A stretch of 64,000 nucleotides of DNA from Mucilaginibacter_A sp050955045 (GTDB taxonomy: Bacteria; Bacteroidota; Bacteroidia; Sphingobacteriales; Sphingobacteriaceae): assembly GCA_050955045.1 (NCBI GenBank), contig JBPBQV010000031.1, positions 113,695-177,694 of the forward strand. Reading direction: 5' to 3'. The translations under genes were made by a program, and so were the position numbers. Below the pieces are notes generated by a model, which ran no database searches, was not told where the DNA came from, and was given only the letters and a program-made list of their open reading frames with translations. Every line of letters begins with the position of its first letter. The first letter of the stretch is position 1. Below, piece by piece: positions 8,260-17,247 of the stretch.

Positions 8260-9378
8260 TTAATGACCAACAACTTCTGCTTCCGAAACATCTCCTTTTC
8301 GATGCAGAATAGTATGTTTTGACGGATGCTCTTCATCACCAAGCAAAATCCCCCATGGTTTGAGTGATTCTATCCGATCAAAAATAATTTTAAACATTGC
8401 AATAACCGGAATTGATAAAAACATACCCGGAACTCCCCAAAGCATTTCGCCAATAATTACACCCAAAATAGTGACTAACGCGTTTATTTTCACTTTAGAA
8501 CCTACAATTACTGGCAGCAAAACATTACTGTCTATCAGGTGCATTGCTACAATTGTAACAACTACCAGAATAACTTTTCCAACAGCTGCGGTACTAAAGG
8601 TGATAAGAACACTTAATAAAAGTGCCGTAAAAATACCGATGTACGGTATGATGTTGAACAATCCGGTAAGCAAGCCCAACAAAAACGCATACTTAATACC
8701 ACCGATCAGAAAAACAGTACAAACTACTGCCGCTACAATCAGCATTTCTAAAATTAAACCGGTAATGTATTTACGGATGATATATTGGATGCGCTCTACC
8801 ACATCGTAAACCGTTCCGGAGTGTTCATCTTTAAAAGCCGCAACCAGAAAACGCATTAATAACCTGCGGTATAAAAGCAGGAAAAAAGTATCAATCAGCA
8901 TAAAAATTAAAAACAACAGCATAGACGACACAGAGAGTACTGTTGTACCGATTGCTGCCGTGCTGCCATCTAGGATTTTGCTTGTAGCAGAATGTACATA
9001 ACTCATCTGTTTGCTAGCATTAATGTCGTAATGCTCTGCAATCCAATCTTGTATGTTGGCAAAAGAATTAGTTACCTGATCTCTTAGCTGTGGCCAATCG
9101 CTCGCCAGATTGCTGATTTGCGAACCTACTAAATATATGATTCCACCAATCACGGTAACAAACAGTATAACCGCAATCCCGCTGGAAGCACCTCTGGGCA
9201 AATGAACTTTATTTTCAAAAAACTTTGCCAACGGCAACAGCATGATGGAAAACAGCATTGCAAATATCAGTGGAGAAAGTATTTCTTTTCCGTGGATAAC
9301 TAAATATCCAAGCGCAATTAGGCTGATGAGCACCATTGCAAGTTTAGTATAAAAAGGAGGTACAGATTTTAAAGGCAT
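8260..9378 (-). CDS. AI-2E family transporter (PerM/TqsA-like permease)
   Basis: A 372-residue membrane protein with the AI-2E exporter family pattern: two to three N-terminal helices (LISLIALGYLVIHG, ILSPLIFAMLFSIMLLPLA), a soluble loop (about 85-155), then helices including GLLTGLFNIIPYIGIFTALL and VILVVVTIVAMHLID, and the conserved LLPVIVGSKVKINALVTILGVIIGEMLWG region. Known members move autoinducer-2, indole or ions such as Na+/H+; the substrate cannot be told from sequence. It is a single gene, convergent with ribD at its 3' end, with a terminator-like hairpin on its upstream side belonging to the neighbouring region. Confidence 0.88.
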   Translation of the reverse strand: MPLKSVPPFYTKLAMVLISLIALGYLVIHGKEILSPLIFAMLFSIMLLPLAKFFENKVHLPRGASSGIAVILFVTVIGGIIYLVGSQISNLASDWPQLRDQVTNSFANIQDWIAEHYDINASKQMSYVHSATSKILDGSTAAIGTTVLSVSSMLLFLIFMLIDTFFLLLYRRLLMRFLVAAFKDEHSGTVYDVVERIQYIIRKYITGLILEMLIVAAVVCTVFLIGGIKYAFLLGLLTGLFNIIPYIGIFTALLLSVLITFSTAAVGKVILVVVTIVAMHLIDSNVLLPVIVGSKVKINALVTILGVIIGEMLWGVPGMFLSIPVIAMFKIIFDRIESLKPWGILLGDEEHPSKHTILHRKGDVSEAEVVGH

Positions 9379-9478
9379 GGAGTTTTAATATTGAAGTTTT
9401 TTACATTTAACTACGTAAAGAACTTAATGTTTATAAAACTTCAATCGGATATTGTAACTATGATGTTAAACTGAAAAC

Positions 9479-9516
9479 ATAAAAGGAGCACAACACTTAA
9501 GTTATGCTCCTTTTAT
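9479..9516 (-). terminator. Terminator hairpin after the Hint-protein operon
   Basis: ATAAAAGGAGCA (9479-9490) pairs perfectly with TGCTCCTTTTAT (9505-9516). It lies 26 bases beyond the last gene of the minus-strand operon ending at 9543. The stem is a one-base variant of the dispersed 14-mer. Confidence 0.7.
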
Positions 9517-9542
9517 CAGCTTAAATAACTATTACACAATTT

Positions 9543-10529
9543 TTATTTTTGCATCACCATCACACCGTTCATCATTAGTGTCGTTCCGCCGCCGGCAACA
9601 ATATTGTACACTTTTTGTACGCCGCCTGCACGTTCGGTTTTAGCTAAAACAGTATAGATTTCGTAAGCTTTTTTTGCTTCGTTGTAACACAAAACCTTTT
9701 CGCCGATTTCAGTTTCGCCAATTTTTTTGCTTCCGGCAACAGTCGTCATCGGATGGTTTGGCGTTGCTTCCAAAACTTTGGCAGATAAATGAATACTGTT
9801 TTTATCGGTACTTTTTTCTTGTGCATCAACCAAAACCAATCTTGTTAAAGCATAATTTTTCGCTTCGTGAACAGAAAGTTCTTTAACGTTTACAACAGTA
9901 GTTTTTTTAGTTTGAGGATCGACAGATAAAACCTGATCGCCTGGTTTTACCGAAGCTAACATTTTCTGGCTGCCGTTTGCCATCGTAACTAAATCCGTTC
10001 CGGGAAAGCAAATATCGCTGCCGTAAGTTCCGGATTCTTCTTTCATGTTTTTTCCGCCGTTGATGTTTTTGAAAATTTGATACGAAAACTCTCGCGAAAG
10101 CACATAAGATAATTTTAGCACAAAATTTTTCTCTTCTTTATCGATGCTGTGGATATCTTCAAAATAACGTTCCCAAACTTTACCGTCGGCCGTTTGATTC
10201 GGCAGTAAAGCCTGATAATGTTTACCTTTTTCGTTGGTATAAAAAATCATCAAACCCAATTGCTGCAAACCTTCTTTAGCCATCAGGTTATACAAATCCA
10301 TTCGCTTTTTCTGGCCGTCATCACCCGTAATAAAATAAGGTTTCGGGCGATAACGATCTAAAATATAAGCATTTTCAAACTTTACATACGTTTCTGTATC
10401 CGGATCTTTTACGTTAAAAGTTTTGGCTTTTGTGTATTCTTCCATGGTGATTGGCCGTGGATTGACTGCTTGAGAAAAAGACTGATAAAAGAAGCATAAT
10501 GCTCCGGCAACAAGTAATAATCTGCGCAT
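9543..10529 (-). CDS. Secreted Hint-domain (hedgehog/intein-like) protein
   Basis: The 328-residue protein has a Sec signal peptide (cleavage near FSQ-A, residue 20), a unique N-terminal region (about 21-170) of unknown fold, and a C-terminal Hint-like domain. The Hint domain starts at Cys174 in SDICFPGTDLVTM, the position of the nucleophile of inteins and hedgehog proteins, followed by the typical VKPGDQVLSVDP strand and the block F/B-like TPNHP (256-260). It ends in MNGVMVMQK without the His-Asn of splicing inteins, so splicing is unlikely; autocleavage or a purely structural role is possible. It is the last gene of an operon with an exported aminotransferase (17 bases upstream) and an exported amine oxidase. 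Function of the N-terminal part is unknown. Confidence 0.75.
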   Translation of the reverse strand: MRRLLLVAGALCFFYQSFSQAVNPRPITMEEYTKAKTFNVKDPDTETYVKFENAYILDRYRPKPYFITGDDGQKKRMDLYNLMAKEGLQQLGLMIFYTNEKGKHYQALLPNQTADGKVWERYFEDIHSIDKEEKNFVLKLSYVLSREFSYQIFKNINGGKNMKEESGTYGSDICFPGTDLVTMANGSQKMLASVKPGDQVLSVDPQTKKTTVVNVKELSVHEAKNYALTRLVLVDAQEKSTDKNSIHLSAKVLEATPNHPMTTVAGSKKIGETEIGEKVLCYNEAKKAYEIYTVLAKTERAGGVQKVYNIVAGGGTTLMMNGVMVMQK

Positions 10530-10546
10530 AAATAGTTTAGAAGTGT

Positions 10547-11731
10547 TTACGATAATTGTTTAAAAGCATCTGCAAAAGCCTGCATCTCATCCATGCGGCC
10601 AATGCTAACGCGGCACCAGTCTTTGTCGTTAAATTTCCAGAAACGCACGCCTACACCTCGTTTCATCATTTCCTGTGTAAATTTTTGCCCGTCCATTTTA
10701 ATCTGGAACATTACAAAATTGGTAGATGACGGGATGTAATCGTAACCTTCTTTTTTCAAAGTTTCGTACAAAAACTTTTTAGATGCCAGCGTTTTAGCCA
10801 GTGCATCATCTAAAAACTCGCGGTCCTGGTAACTTGCAATGGCAGCCATTAAAGTTGTTGCCGAAACAGACATCGAACCTTGTGTATATTTAGACAACGT
10901 TTTCAGCATTTCGGGCTGTGCCACGATATAACCAATCCGCAAACCGGCAAAACCATACAATTTAGAAAACGTACGCGCTATAATTACATTTTGGCCTTTT
11001 TTAACCGCATCAATTAAAGTAACTGCCTGCGGATTTGGTAAGTAATCAATATAAGCTTCATCAATAAAAACAGTTACTTTTTTAGAAACACGCTCGCAAA
11101 AAGCTTTCAGTTTAGCTGCATCCAAAACAGTTGCCGTTGGATTATTTGGGTTGCAAATGTAAACCAGACTTGTGGTGCTGTCTATCGCTTTTTCCATTGC
11201 ATCCAAATCCAGTTTATAATCAGCTGTTAGCGGAACATGGATTACTTTTCCGCCTAATTCTGTCGCGCTTTTTGTCAGATCATCATAACTTGGATCAGCC
11301 GTAACAATGGAACCACTTTTAATAAAGTGCATTGCTGAGGCTAACAACAACGGCGACGAGCCGGCATCTAGAAAAACATTTTCTTTTTTAACACCTTCAA
11401 ACGCAGCAATTTTATCTACCAATTGTCCGTAATACATAAACGGATACTGGTAGCTGGTATCCATGGCCGCTTTTATAGCTTCTTTGGCTTTGGCTGATGG
11501 GCCGAAAGGGTTTTCGTTGGCCAGCAATCTTGCTTTCAAAGCCATTGTTGGCGGCGCTTCGGCCATCAAGGCTTCTTCGGAAATGGTAAAGCTTCTTTTA
11601 GCATCGTTAATTACGGAGTTGCTGGTTGGTTTTGCCAAAATGCCGGAAACAGAGTTAGAGAAGTAAGTGAGACCGCCTGCTAATAACGCGCTGGATTTGA
11701 TCCAGTTACGTCTGTTGATCTGATTTGCCAT
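10547..11731 (-). CDS. Exported HisC-like class I/II aminotransferase
   Basis: A 394-residue PLP enzyme beginning with a twin-arginine signal (N-R-R-N-W-I-K followed by a hydrophobic stretch, residues 6-25). The aminotransferase fold is clear: ANENPFGPS (71-79), NPNNPT (194-199), IDEAYIDY (223-230) and the PLP lysine in FSKLYG (K257), followed by LRIGY. These match histidinol-phosphate aminotransferase relatives. Because no other his genes are present and the protein carries a Tat-type leader, a histidine biosynthetic role is unlikely; it may act in the periplasm on an amino compound together with the amine oxidase encoded 25 bases upstream. I chose ATG 11731, which starts the Tat leader. Confidence 0.85.
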   Translation of the reverse strand: MANQINRRNWIKSSALLAGGLTYFSNSVSGILAKPTSNSVINDAKRSFTISEEALMAEAPPTMALKARLLANENPFGPSAKAKEAIKAAMDTSYQYPFMYYGQLVDKIAAFEGVKKENVFLDAGSSPLLLASAMHFIKSGSIVTADPSYDDLTKSATELGGKVIHVPLTADYKLDLDAMEKAIDSTTSLVYICNPNNPTATVLDAAKLKAFCERVSKKVTVFIDEAYIDYLPNPQAVTLIDAVKKGQNVIIARTFSKLYGFAGLRIGYIVAQPEMLKTLSKYTQGSMSVSATTLMAAIASYQDREFLDDALAKTLASKKFLYETLKKEGYDYIPSSTNFVMFQIKMDGQKFTQEMMKRGVGVRFWKFNDKDWCRVSIGRMDEMQAFADAFKQLS

Positions 11732-11756
11732 GATACTTGTTTTATAGGTGAAAATG

Positions 11757-13352
11757 TTAACTTTTAGAATTTGTAGTTGCCGGATAAGCCACACGCTGAT
11801 CATTTACACGTGCATGGATTGATGCTACCGTACTTCGTGCCGATTCAAAAGCACCGGCCATCCAGGCGTTTAAATACGTTAAATGTTCTCCGGCAAAATA
11901 CACCTGCTTTTCGGGTTTCAATAAAGTTTCGTAAACTGTTTTCCGTTGATCGCCGGTATAAACTGCCCAGCCGCCTTCGTTGTATTTTACTTTGTGCCAG
12001 CTTACCGAAAAAGATTTTTCAAACTCTTTTTCATACTGCGGATGGATTAAACTGCCTTTTGTTAACGCCAATTTTTCGCGTTCGCTGATGGAAAGATCAC
12101 CAACTAACTTGGCTTTATCATTAAAATTATAATAACCCAGCAAAATACCTTTTTTACCCAAGTAATTATTGTTTGGATAAAAAATCTGCGTTAACTCGTT
12201 GTTTGTGTGCGTGATGCCACCGTAAATCATTTCATCTTCTTCCCAAAACCGACGTTTAAATTGCAGACCAATTTTTCCGGTTTTAATGTAAGTTGCATAA
12301 TCAACTGCACGGCTCACATCTGAAGAAAAATTATTGTTGATGTTGCCCAGCACGGGCAGCGGCAAAGTGCAAACACAAAAATCGCCGGAAATTTCTTTTG
12401 TTCCCTGCTGATCTTTGTACGTAATTTTTACACCTTCCGTAAGGTTTTGTATCGAAGTTACTTCTGCATTCAGTTTCAACATCGGATTTACTTTCTGCTG
12501 TAAAGCCTGTGCAATTTTGTCCATTCCACCAACTGCCTGAAACATCGTAGTTTGCAGTTCATACACGTATTGCGAAACATTGTAAAAATCCGGATCCATT
12601 AAACCGGACTGCAGCATATCCTGCAATTTATAAGCATCAGCAACTTTTCCCGAAAGCAAACCAGCACCCGGAGATTCAGTGTAACCTCTCCTATCTGATG
12701 CTTTGTACAATTTATCAATATCTAATCCGCCTTCAGCACGCAGGTATTCTACAATTTTTTCGGTATCTTCTTTGGTTAATCCGGCATCCAGTTGGCCATG
12801 ATCTATTGCTTTTACCAGCATTTCGCTCATGTAGCCGCGCACATCATTCTGGATTTCCCTAATCCTGATTTTTTTATTGGATAAAGAACCTTTTCCTTCC
12901 GAAAAGTAATAAGCAGCTTCGTTTACATTGTTATAAACTTCCAGCGGAACGCCTAATTCTTTGCAATAATGTAAGGTAAGCTGGTGGTGATGCGGAATGC
13001 GTGATGGACCGGCGTTAAAATACAAGTCGTCTTCAAAATTGGCAGTTTGCAGCGGCGAACCGATCTCATTGTTTGTGCTGCCTTTGCGAATGCTCCAGCA
13101 ACGGCCGCCTGCGCGTTCGCGGGCTTCTAAAATGGTACAACTGTAACCCAACTTACTTAGTTCGTATGCTGTAGTCATTCCGGCTAAACCACCGCCTAAA
13201 ATAATTACTTTTTTGCCTGCGCCGTTTCCTTCCAAATTGAAAGCATGAGCAGGAGCTGCTTTTAACATGCCTAAAGCAAGCAAAGCCGGATAAGCACCAC
13301 CAGCCAGCATGGCACCTTTACTCAAAAAACCTCTTCTTGAAACAGATTTCAA
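11757..13352 (-). CDS. Exported flavin monoamine oxidase family protein
   Basis: The 531-residue product has a twin-arginine leader (S-R-R-G-F-L-S-K, residues 5-12, then a hydrophobic core to about residue 36, AHA). The FAD-binding Rossmann motif VIILGGGLAGMTTAYEL starts at residue 49 with the acidic LEARERAGGR ribose-binding motif after it, and the C-terminal GEHLTYLNAWMAGAFESA is the second FAD signature of amine oxidases. Family members oxidise amino acids, polyamines or monoamines to imines with H2O2 release. It is the first gene of a three-gene operon with an exported aminotransferase and a Hint protein. Substrate unknown; L-amino acid oxidase activity is a reasonable inference. Confidence 0.88.
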   Translation of the reverse strand: MKSVSRRGFLSKGAMLAGGAYPALLALGMLKAAPAHAFNLEGNGAGKKVIILGGGLAGMTTAYELSKLGYSCTILEARERAGGRCWSIRKGSTNNEIGSPLQTANFEDDLYFNAGPSRIPHHHQLTLHYCKELGVPLEVYNNVNEAAYYFSEGKGSLSNKKIRIREIQNDVRGYMSEMLVKAIDHGQLDAGLTKEDTEKIVEYLRAEGGLDIDKLYKASDRRGYTESPGAGLLSGKVADAYKLQDMLQSGLMDPDFYNVSQYVYELQTTMFQAVGGMDKIAQALQQKVNPMLKLNAEVTSIQNLTEGVKITYKDQQGTKEISGDFCVCTLPLPVLGNINNNFSSDVSRAVDYATYIKTGKIGLQFKRRFWEEDEMIYGGITHTNNELTQIFYPNNNYLGKKGILLGYYNFNDKAKLVGDLSISEREKLALTKGSLIHPQYEKEFEKSFSVSWHKVKYNEGGWAVYTGDQRKTVYETLLKPEKQVYFAGEHLTYLNAWMAGAFESARSTVASIHARVNDQRVAYPATTNSKS

Positions 13353-13501
13353 ACCAATTATGATTGATATAGTATGAAATTAATTCTTTAAAGATAAATT
13401 ATTACCTGTTTAATTACAATTATTTTTGAAATAACTTACAATTAGCTCTTAAAATGAAAATATAAAGTGCTTTTAACTACCTCTAAAGCAATTTTAACTT
13501 C

Positions 13502-14194
13502 TTAAAGAAATAAATTTTTGAATTTTTCTTTGCTAATTTTACTTCCATGACCAAAAATTGCGATTTTAAAAGAAAAATTAACTAATTTTTTTAAAGTCTG
13601 TAAATTAACCATTGTAGATTGATAAGCATAAGCAGGTTTTAAACTTTTCAAATTTTCGGCACAATCAACTGCAAACAGCAATGCTTCTTTTATCGGGTAA
13701 AAAAGTGCGATCTGCTCGGCAGTATGGCCGGGCGCATTAATTACTTCCAAACCGTTTGTAACTGGAATCTTATCTCCTTCTTGTACTATATTTATAGGAG
13801 AGTTTATTTGATCGATGTATAAAAATTGCAGTCTAATCCATCCAAACAGCGTTATTAACCTCAACATAAAAGCTAAAAATTTAGATTGAGGCTGAAAAGC
13901 GATTCCGTTTTTTATCATTTCGGCACAAAGCGAAGATGCGTAAACCGGAACACTCACCGTTTTTAAAATTGCAGCTAAACTGCCCGAATGATCGTGATGA
14001 GCGTGGGTAAGAATGATAAACTGCAAATCGTACAGCTGTTTTCCAATTTGCCTGATTCCCTCAAAAATCAATTCTTTACTGCCTTTTGGCCCAGTATCAA
14101 TCAAGATCAAACCAGAAGGATGATCAACCAAAAATACATTAACAATTGGAAGTGTAAGCTGAAAAACGTTGTCCGTAATTTTGGTTACTTCCAT
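13502..14194 (-). CDS. MBL-fold metallohydrolase
   Basis: A 230-residue metallo-beta-lactamase-fold protein. The zinc motif THAHHDHSG is at 63-71, preceded by LILIDTGP (30-36), with APGHTAEQ (about 155) as the third ligand region, DCAE for the bridging Asp, and GHGSKI near the end as the last His. No signal peptide is apparent, so it should be cytosolic. The glyoxalase-II-like layout suggests a thioester or lactone hydrolase, but the family is broad. Ten bases separate it from the upstream SRPBCC gene, so both are probably in one transcript. Confidence 0.85.
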   Translation of the reverse strand: MEVTKITDNVFQLTLPIVNVFLVDHPSGLILIDTGPKGSKELIFEGIRQIGKQLYDLQFIILTHAHHDHSGSLAAILKTVSVPVYASSLCAEMIKNGIAFQPQSKFLAFMLRLITLFGWIRLQFLYIDQINSPINIVQEGDKIPVTNGLEVINAPGHTAEQIALFYPIKEALLFAVDCAENLKSLKPAYAYQSTMVNLQTLKKLVNFSFKIAIFGHGSKISKEKFKNLFL

Positions 14195-14204
14195 TTAATT
14201 AAAT

Positions 14205-14660
14205 TTAACTTCCTTCCGCAACTTTTTTTATTTCAGCTAAAATCGAGTTCCAGCCTTCGCCATTATTATAAATGTCTTTATATCTTTTTTCTCCTTCGGC
14301 TGCGGTTTCAAATCCATCCTGAATTACGGTTAAAGTAGTTTGCGAACCTTGTTCTGAAAGCGCATAAGTAACATTCAGATAATTCTCCGGAATATCGGGA
14401 TAAGTAGCAAAAGGATCGATTACCGTATATTTTAAAAGCTTTTCCGGTTCGATACTCACGATTTTTCCTTTCACAAAAACCATTTCTTCACCTTCATAAT
14501 TTCCTTTCCAAAGCAAATCGCTGCCAACATTCCAGTCAGAAACTGTTTCGCAGCCAAACATATAAATTTTGGTTTTTTCGGGATTAACCAATGCGTCCCA
14601 AACTGAAGAAACTGACGCATCAATAATAATTACACTTTTTACTACTTGCAGCTTTTCCAT
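14205..14660 (-). CDS. SRPBCC (AHSA1/START-like) domain protein
   Basis: A 151-residue protein of the activator-of-Hsp90 ATPase-1-like SRPBCC family: VIIDASVSSVWDALVNPEKT at the N-terminus, the conserved DWNVGSDLLWKG in the middle, and GWNSILAEIKKVAEG as the C-terminal helix lining the hydrophobic cavity. Bacterial members bind small hydrophobic ligands, and their roles are mostly unknown. It lies ten bases upstream of the MBL-fold gene and 48 bases downstream of an exported hydrolase; the latter gap contains a copy of the dispersed 14-mer (14691-14704). Confidence 0.85.
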   Translation of the reverse strand: MEKLQVVKSVIIIDASVSSVWDALVNPEKTKIYMFGCETVSDWNVGSDLLWKGNYEGEEMVFVKGKIVSIEPEKLLKYTVIDPFATYPDIPENYLNVTYALSEQGSQTTLTVIQDGFETAAEGEKRYKDIYNNGEGWNSILAEIKKVAEGS

Positions 14661-14708
14661 TTTATGTAAGTTGAATAAAGATTTTTAGGCGATAAAAGAA
14701 GCATTCAA

Positions 14709-15632
14709 TTACTTGATCCAACCATTGCTAATCATCCAGTTTTTGCAATGATCTATCCATTTATCGGGCGTGGTCTTGTTGTTCAAACCAAAACCATGTC
14801 CGCCTTTCGGATAGATAATCATTTCGGCCGGAACCTGATTTTTCAGCAAAGCCTGATAAAAGTATAAGCTATTTTTTACGTTAACCGTTTTATCATCTTC
14901 TGCATGAACCAGCATGGTTGGCGGCGTGTTGGCGGTAACATTAAATTCGTTAGAAAAGTAACGAACGGTTTCGGGAGAAGGATTTTCGCCAATGAGGTTT
15001 TTATGAGAACCACCATGGGTTAAACTATCTGTCATGCTGATTACACCATACATCAGCACCATAAAATCAGGCCGTAAACTGGTATTGTTAGAATTAGCAA
15101 TTTTAGGATCATTGAAATGAGAACCAGTTAAAGCAGCCAGACTTCCGCCGGCAGAAAAACCGATGATGCCCACTTTTTTCGGATCAACATTCCATTTTGC
15201 AGCACCTTCGCGCAGCGTTTTTATGGCCATTTGTGCATCTTGCAACGGCCCAATGGTTTTATCTTTCATCGTGGCATCGCTTGGCAAACGATATTTTAAG
15301 ATGAAAGCTGCCACACCAATTTCGTTAAAAGCCTGAGCAATTTCAAGTCCTTCGTGAGAGTAAGAAAGATTGGTATAACCGCCGCCCGGACAAATTACAA
15401 TGGCCGCGCCGGTAGCTTTTTCTTTAGTGGGAAGATAGATTTCAAGCGTTGGTTTAGAAACTTTGCTGTAATGAATGTTATCTGGTGTGCCTGATTTTAC
15501 TTCCATATCCGGGCCGGAAATGGAATTAGGAATGGCATTTGGATAAAGCGGCACAACAGTTTGCGCTTTGGTTTGCAAAAAGATAATTGAAAGTAAAAAC
15601 ATTAAAAAACAGGTGTAAAAGAATCGTTTCAT
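14709..15632 (-). CDS. Exported alpha/beta hydrolase (BD-FAE/acetyl-esterase-like)
   Basis: The 307-residue protein has a signal peptide (hydrophobic core FLMFLLSIIFLQTKA). The alpha/beta hydrolase core is seen as VICPGGGYTNL (oxyanion region), the nucleophile elbow GFSAGGSLAAL, an Asp in HAEDDKTVN and the catalytic His in GGHGFGL. This arrangement resembles bifunctional carbohydrate esterases that remove acetyl or feruloyl groups from plant polysaccharides, which would fit the nearby secreted GH26 in a carbohydrate-degrading lifestyle. Such a substrate is inference. It belongs to a run of minus-strand genes spanning 13.5-17.1 kb. Confidence 0.85.
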   Translation of the reverse strand: MKRFFYTCFLMFLLSIIFLQTKAQTVVPLYPNAIPNSISGPDMEVKSGTPDNIHYSKVSKPTLEIYLPTKEKATGAAIVICPGGGYTNLSYSHEGLEIAQAFNEIGVAAFILKYRLPSDATMKDKTIGPLQDAQMAIKTLREGAAKWNVDPKKVGIIGFSAGGSLAALTGSHFNDPKIANSNNTSLRPDFMVLMYGVISMTDSLTHGGSHKNLIGENPSPETVRYFSNEFNVTANTPPTMLVHAEDDKTVNVKNSLYFYQALLKNQVPAEMIIYPKGGHGFGLNNKTTPDKWIDHCKNWMISNGWIK

Positions 15633-15723
15633 CAGGTTTAAATTGGTTGTTTAAATCAACACAAATCCTGATGAAAGTGCAAGTAATATTGATGCTTCTT
15701 TTACGTAGTAATTTTACTTTTTT

Positions 15724-15807
15724 TGTCATTTCGACCAACGGGAGAAATCTTCATTCTAATTGCCTAATTGCTTCGATGAAGATTTCTCCCTTTTGGTCGA
15801 AATGACA
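15724..15807. repeat. Inverted pair of a dispersed intergenic repeat (GTCATTTCGACC type)
   Basis: GTCATTTCGACC...GGAGAAATCTTCAT (15725-15754) is mirrored by ATGAAGATTTCTCC...GGTCGAAATGAC (15775-15806), giving a long near-perfect hairpin with about 20 bases in the loop. Related single or diverged copies occur at 23210-23330, 31255-31344 and 53671-53706. The same gap also holds a 14-mer copy at 15692-15704. Confidence 0.8.
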
Positions 15808-15854
15808 GCGTGGCCAAGATTTCACTACCAGATTAACTGTGGTAAACGAATATT

Positions 15855-17126
15855 TTATTTAAGCTGATTAACAAATTGGGTTACAGCTTCAACTAATGTT
15901 GCATCAATTGGCAAAGCCGGATTACTGTAAGTTGCAATGTTCTGTTCTCGGTTTTGAGGCGCTTGTTTTAACGCGTGATTCATGCCTTCTAACAAAACCA
16001 ATTTGGCATTTGGTTTAGCTTTTTTAAGCTTTTCGGCATCAGTAACGGATACTTGGATGTCGGTTGTTCCTTGTAAAATTAAAACCGAAATGTTCAATTT
16101 TTTAATTTCTGTTTGCGGATTGTATTTCATCCAAGAAATCATGTAAGGCTGCAAAATTGGACTAAATAATTGATCATTTTCAGCTGCTTTTACTTTTAAA
16201 CCTTTTTTCAAACTATCCAACTGGTTCATCGAAAGTTTGTATTCTTCCGGTGTTTGATTTTTCAATTGAACTTCGAAAATTTTGTTAATCGCATCTCCCG
16301 CTCCAGCTAACGAAATATAAGCATCAACTTTTTCTTTCTCAGCAGCCAGCATTCCAATCAAAGAACCTTCGCTGTGGCCCAAAACAATTACTTTAGAAAA
16401 TCTTGTATCTGTTTTTAGTTGTTTGATCAAAGCAACCGCATCGGCTACAAAATCCTCAAAACGAACATCGGTTAAACTTTTCTTTGAAGTACTTTTTCCT
16501 ATTGCCCTTTTATCATATCTTAAAGATGCAATTCCTGCCTTTCCTAAATCATTTGCTAATAAATAATAAGAGTTTGCAGTAATTCCTAAACTGCTGTTTC
16601 CGTTTCTATCTGTTGGCCCGGAACCAGCAATAATTAAAACAACGGGGATTTTTCCATTGGTTTTTTCTGGAACAACCAAAGAACCGGAAAGCGAAGCGTC
16701 AGCTGTATTTACTTTAACCGGCGTTTCTGTTAGCCCGGAACTTAATTTGTATGCAAAATTTTCTTGGTAGGGTTTGAAAAAGAAACCACTGATTTTATTT
16801 TCGGCATCCAGTACCAAAGACATTTCCTGCACGCTTTTTTCAAAGCTGGCTTTGTAAGCAGCAACAGGAGAAGTTAGTTTGAGAAACTGCAACATATTTA
16901 ATTTGCCGTAAGCTGTTTGCAACTGTGTAATTAAACCGGCTGTTTTATCGAGAGAGATAGATTTTGTTACTGCTGCACCAAAGCAACTGTATAAACTGTC
17001 AGCATTTGCTTGATTATAAAACTTCTGAAAACGCATGCTTGCTTGTTTATAATTTTTCGGTTCTGTTTGTGCAAAAATCAGGCACGGAAAAAGCAGCGGT
17101 AAAAACAGTAGTAATAGTTTTTTCAT
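15855..17126 (-). CDS. Exported alpha/beta hydrolase with DUF3887-like N-terminal domain
   Basis: A 423-residue protein with a signal peptide (LLLLFLPLLFPCLIFAQ). Residues about 25-130 form a small domain that resembles the DUF3887 ligand-like domain found before hydrolases. The hydrolase core follows with LIIAGSGPTDRNGNS, SLRYDKRAIGKS, the nucleophile elbow LGHSEGS, and the Asp and His in ILQGTTDIQV and GMNHALK. Similar proteins are annotated as serine aminopeptidase- or esterase-type hydrolases. I start at ATG 17126; an upstream in-frame TTG (17141) adds only five residues. Transcribed alone, divergent from the aldo/keto reductase gene. Confidence 0.85.
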   Translation of the reverse strand: MKKLLLLFLPLLFPCLIFAQTEPKNYKQASMRFQKFYNQANADSLYSCFGAAVTKSISLDKTAGLITQLQTAYGKLNMLQFLKLTSPVAAYKASFEKSVQEMSLVLDAENKISGFFFKPYQENFAYKLSSGLTETPVKVNTADASLSGSLVVPEKTNGKIPVVLIIAGSGPTDRNGNSSLGITANSYYLLANDLGKAGIASLRYDKRAIGKSTSKKSLTDVRFEDFVADAVALIKQLKTDTRFSKVIVLGHSEGSLIGMLAAEKEKVDAYISLAGAGDAINKIFEVQLKNQTPEEYKLSMNQLDSLKKGLKVKAAENDQLFSPILQPYMISWMKYNPQTEIKKLNISVLILQGTTDIQVSVTDAEKLKKAKPNAKLVLLEGMNHALKQAPQNREQNIATYSNPALPIDATLVEAVTQFVNQLK

Positions 17127-17247
17127 GTTCTTAAAAATCAAGGTTTCTCAAGTTGAAATTAATATTTTTAAATGTAACATTATTAAACATTTTGTTTGTG
17201 CAGATAATAGTTTAAGCTAATTTTATCTCATCAAATTAAAATCAATT

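Noticed and set aside
10547..11731. Histidine biosynthesis gene hisC
   Set aside because: It has a Tat leader and lies in an operon with an exported amine oxidase; no other his genes are near.
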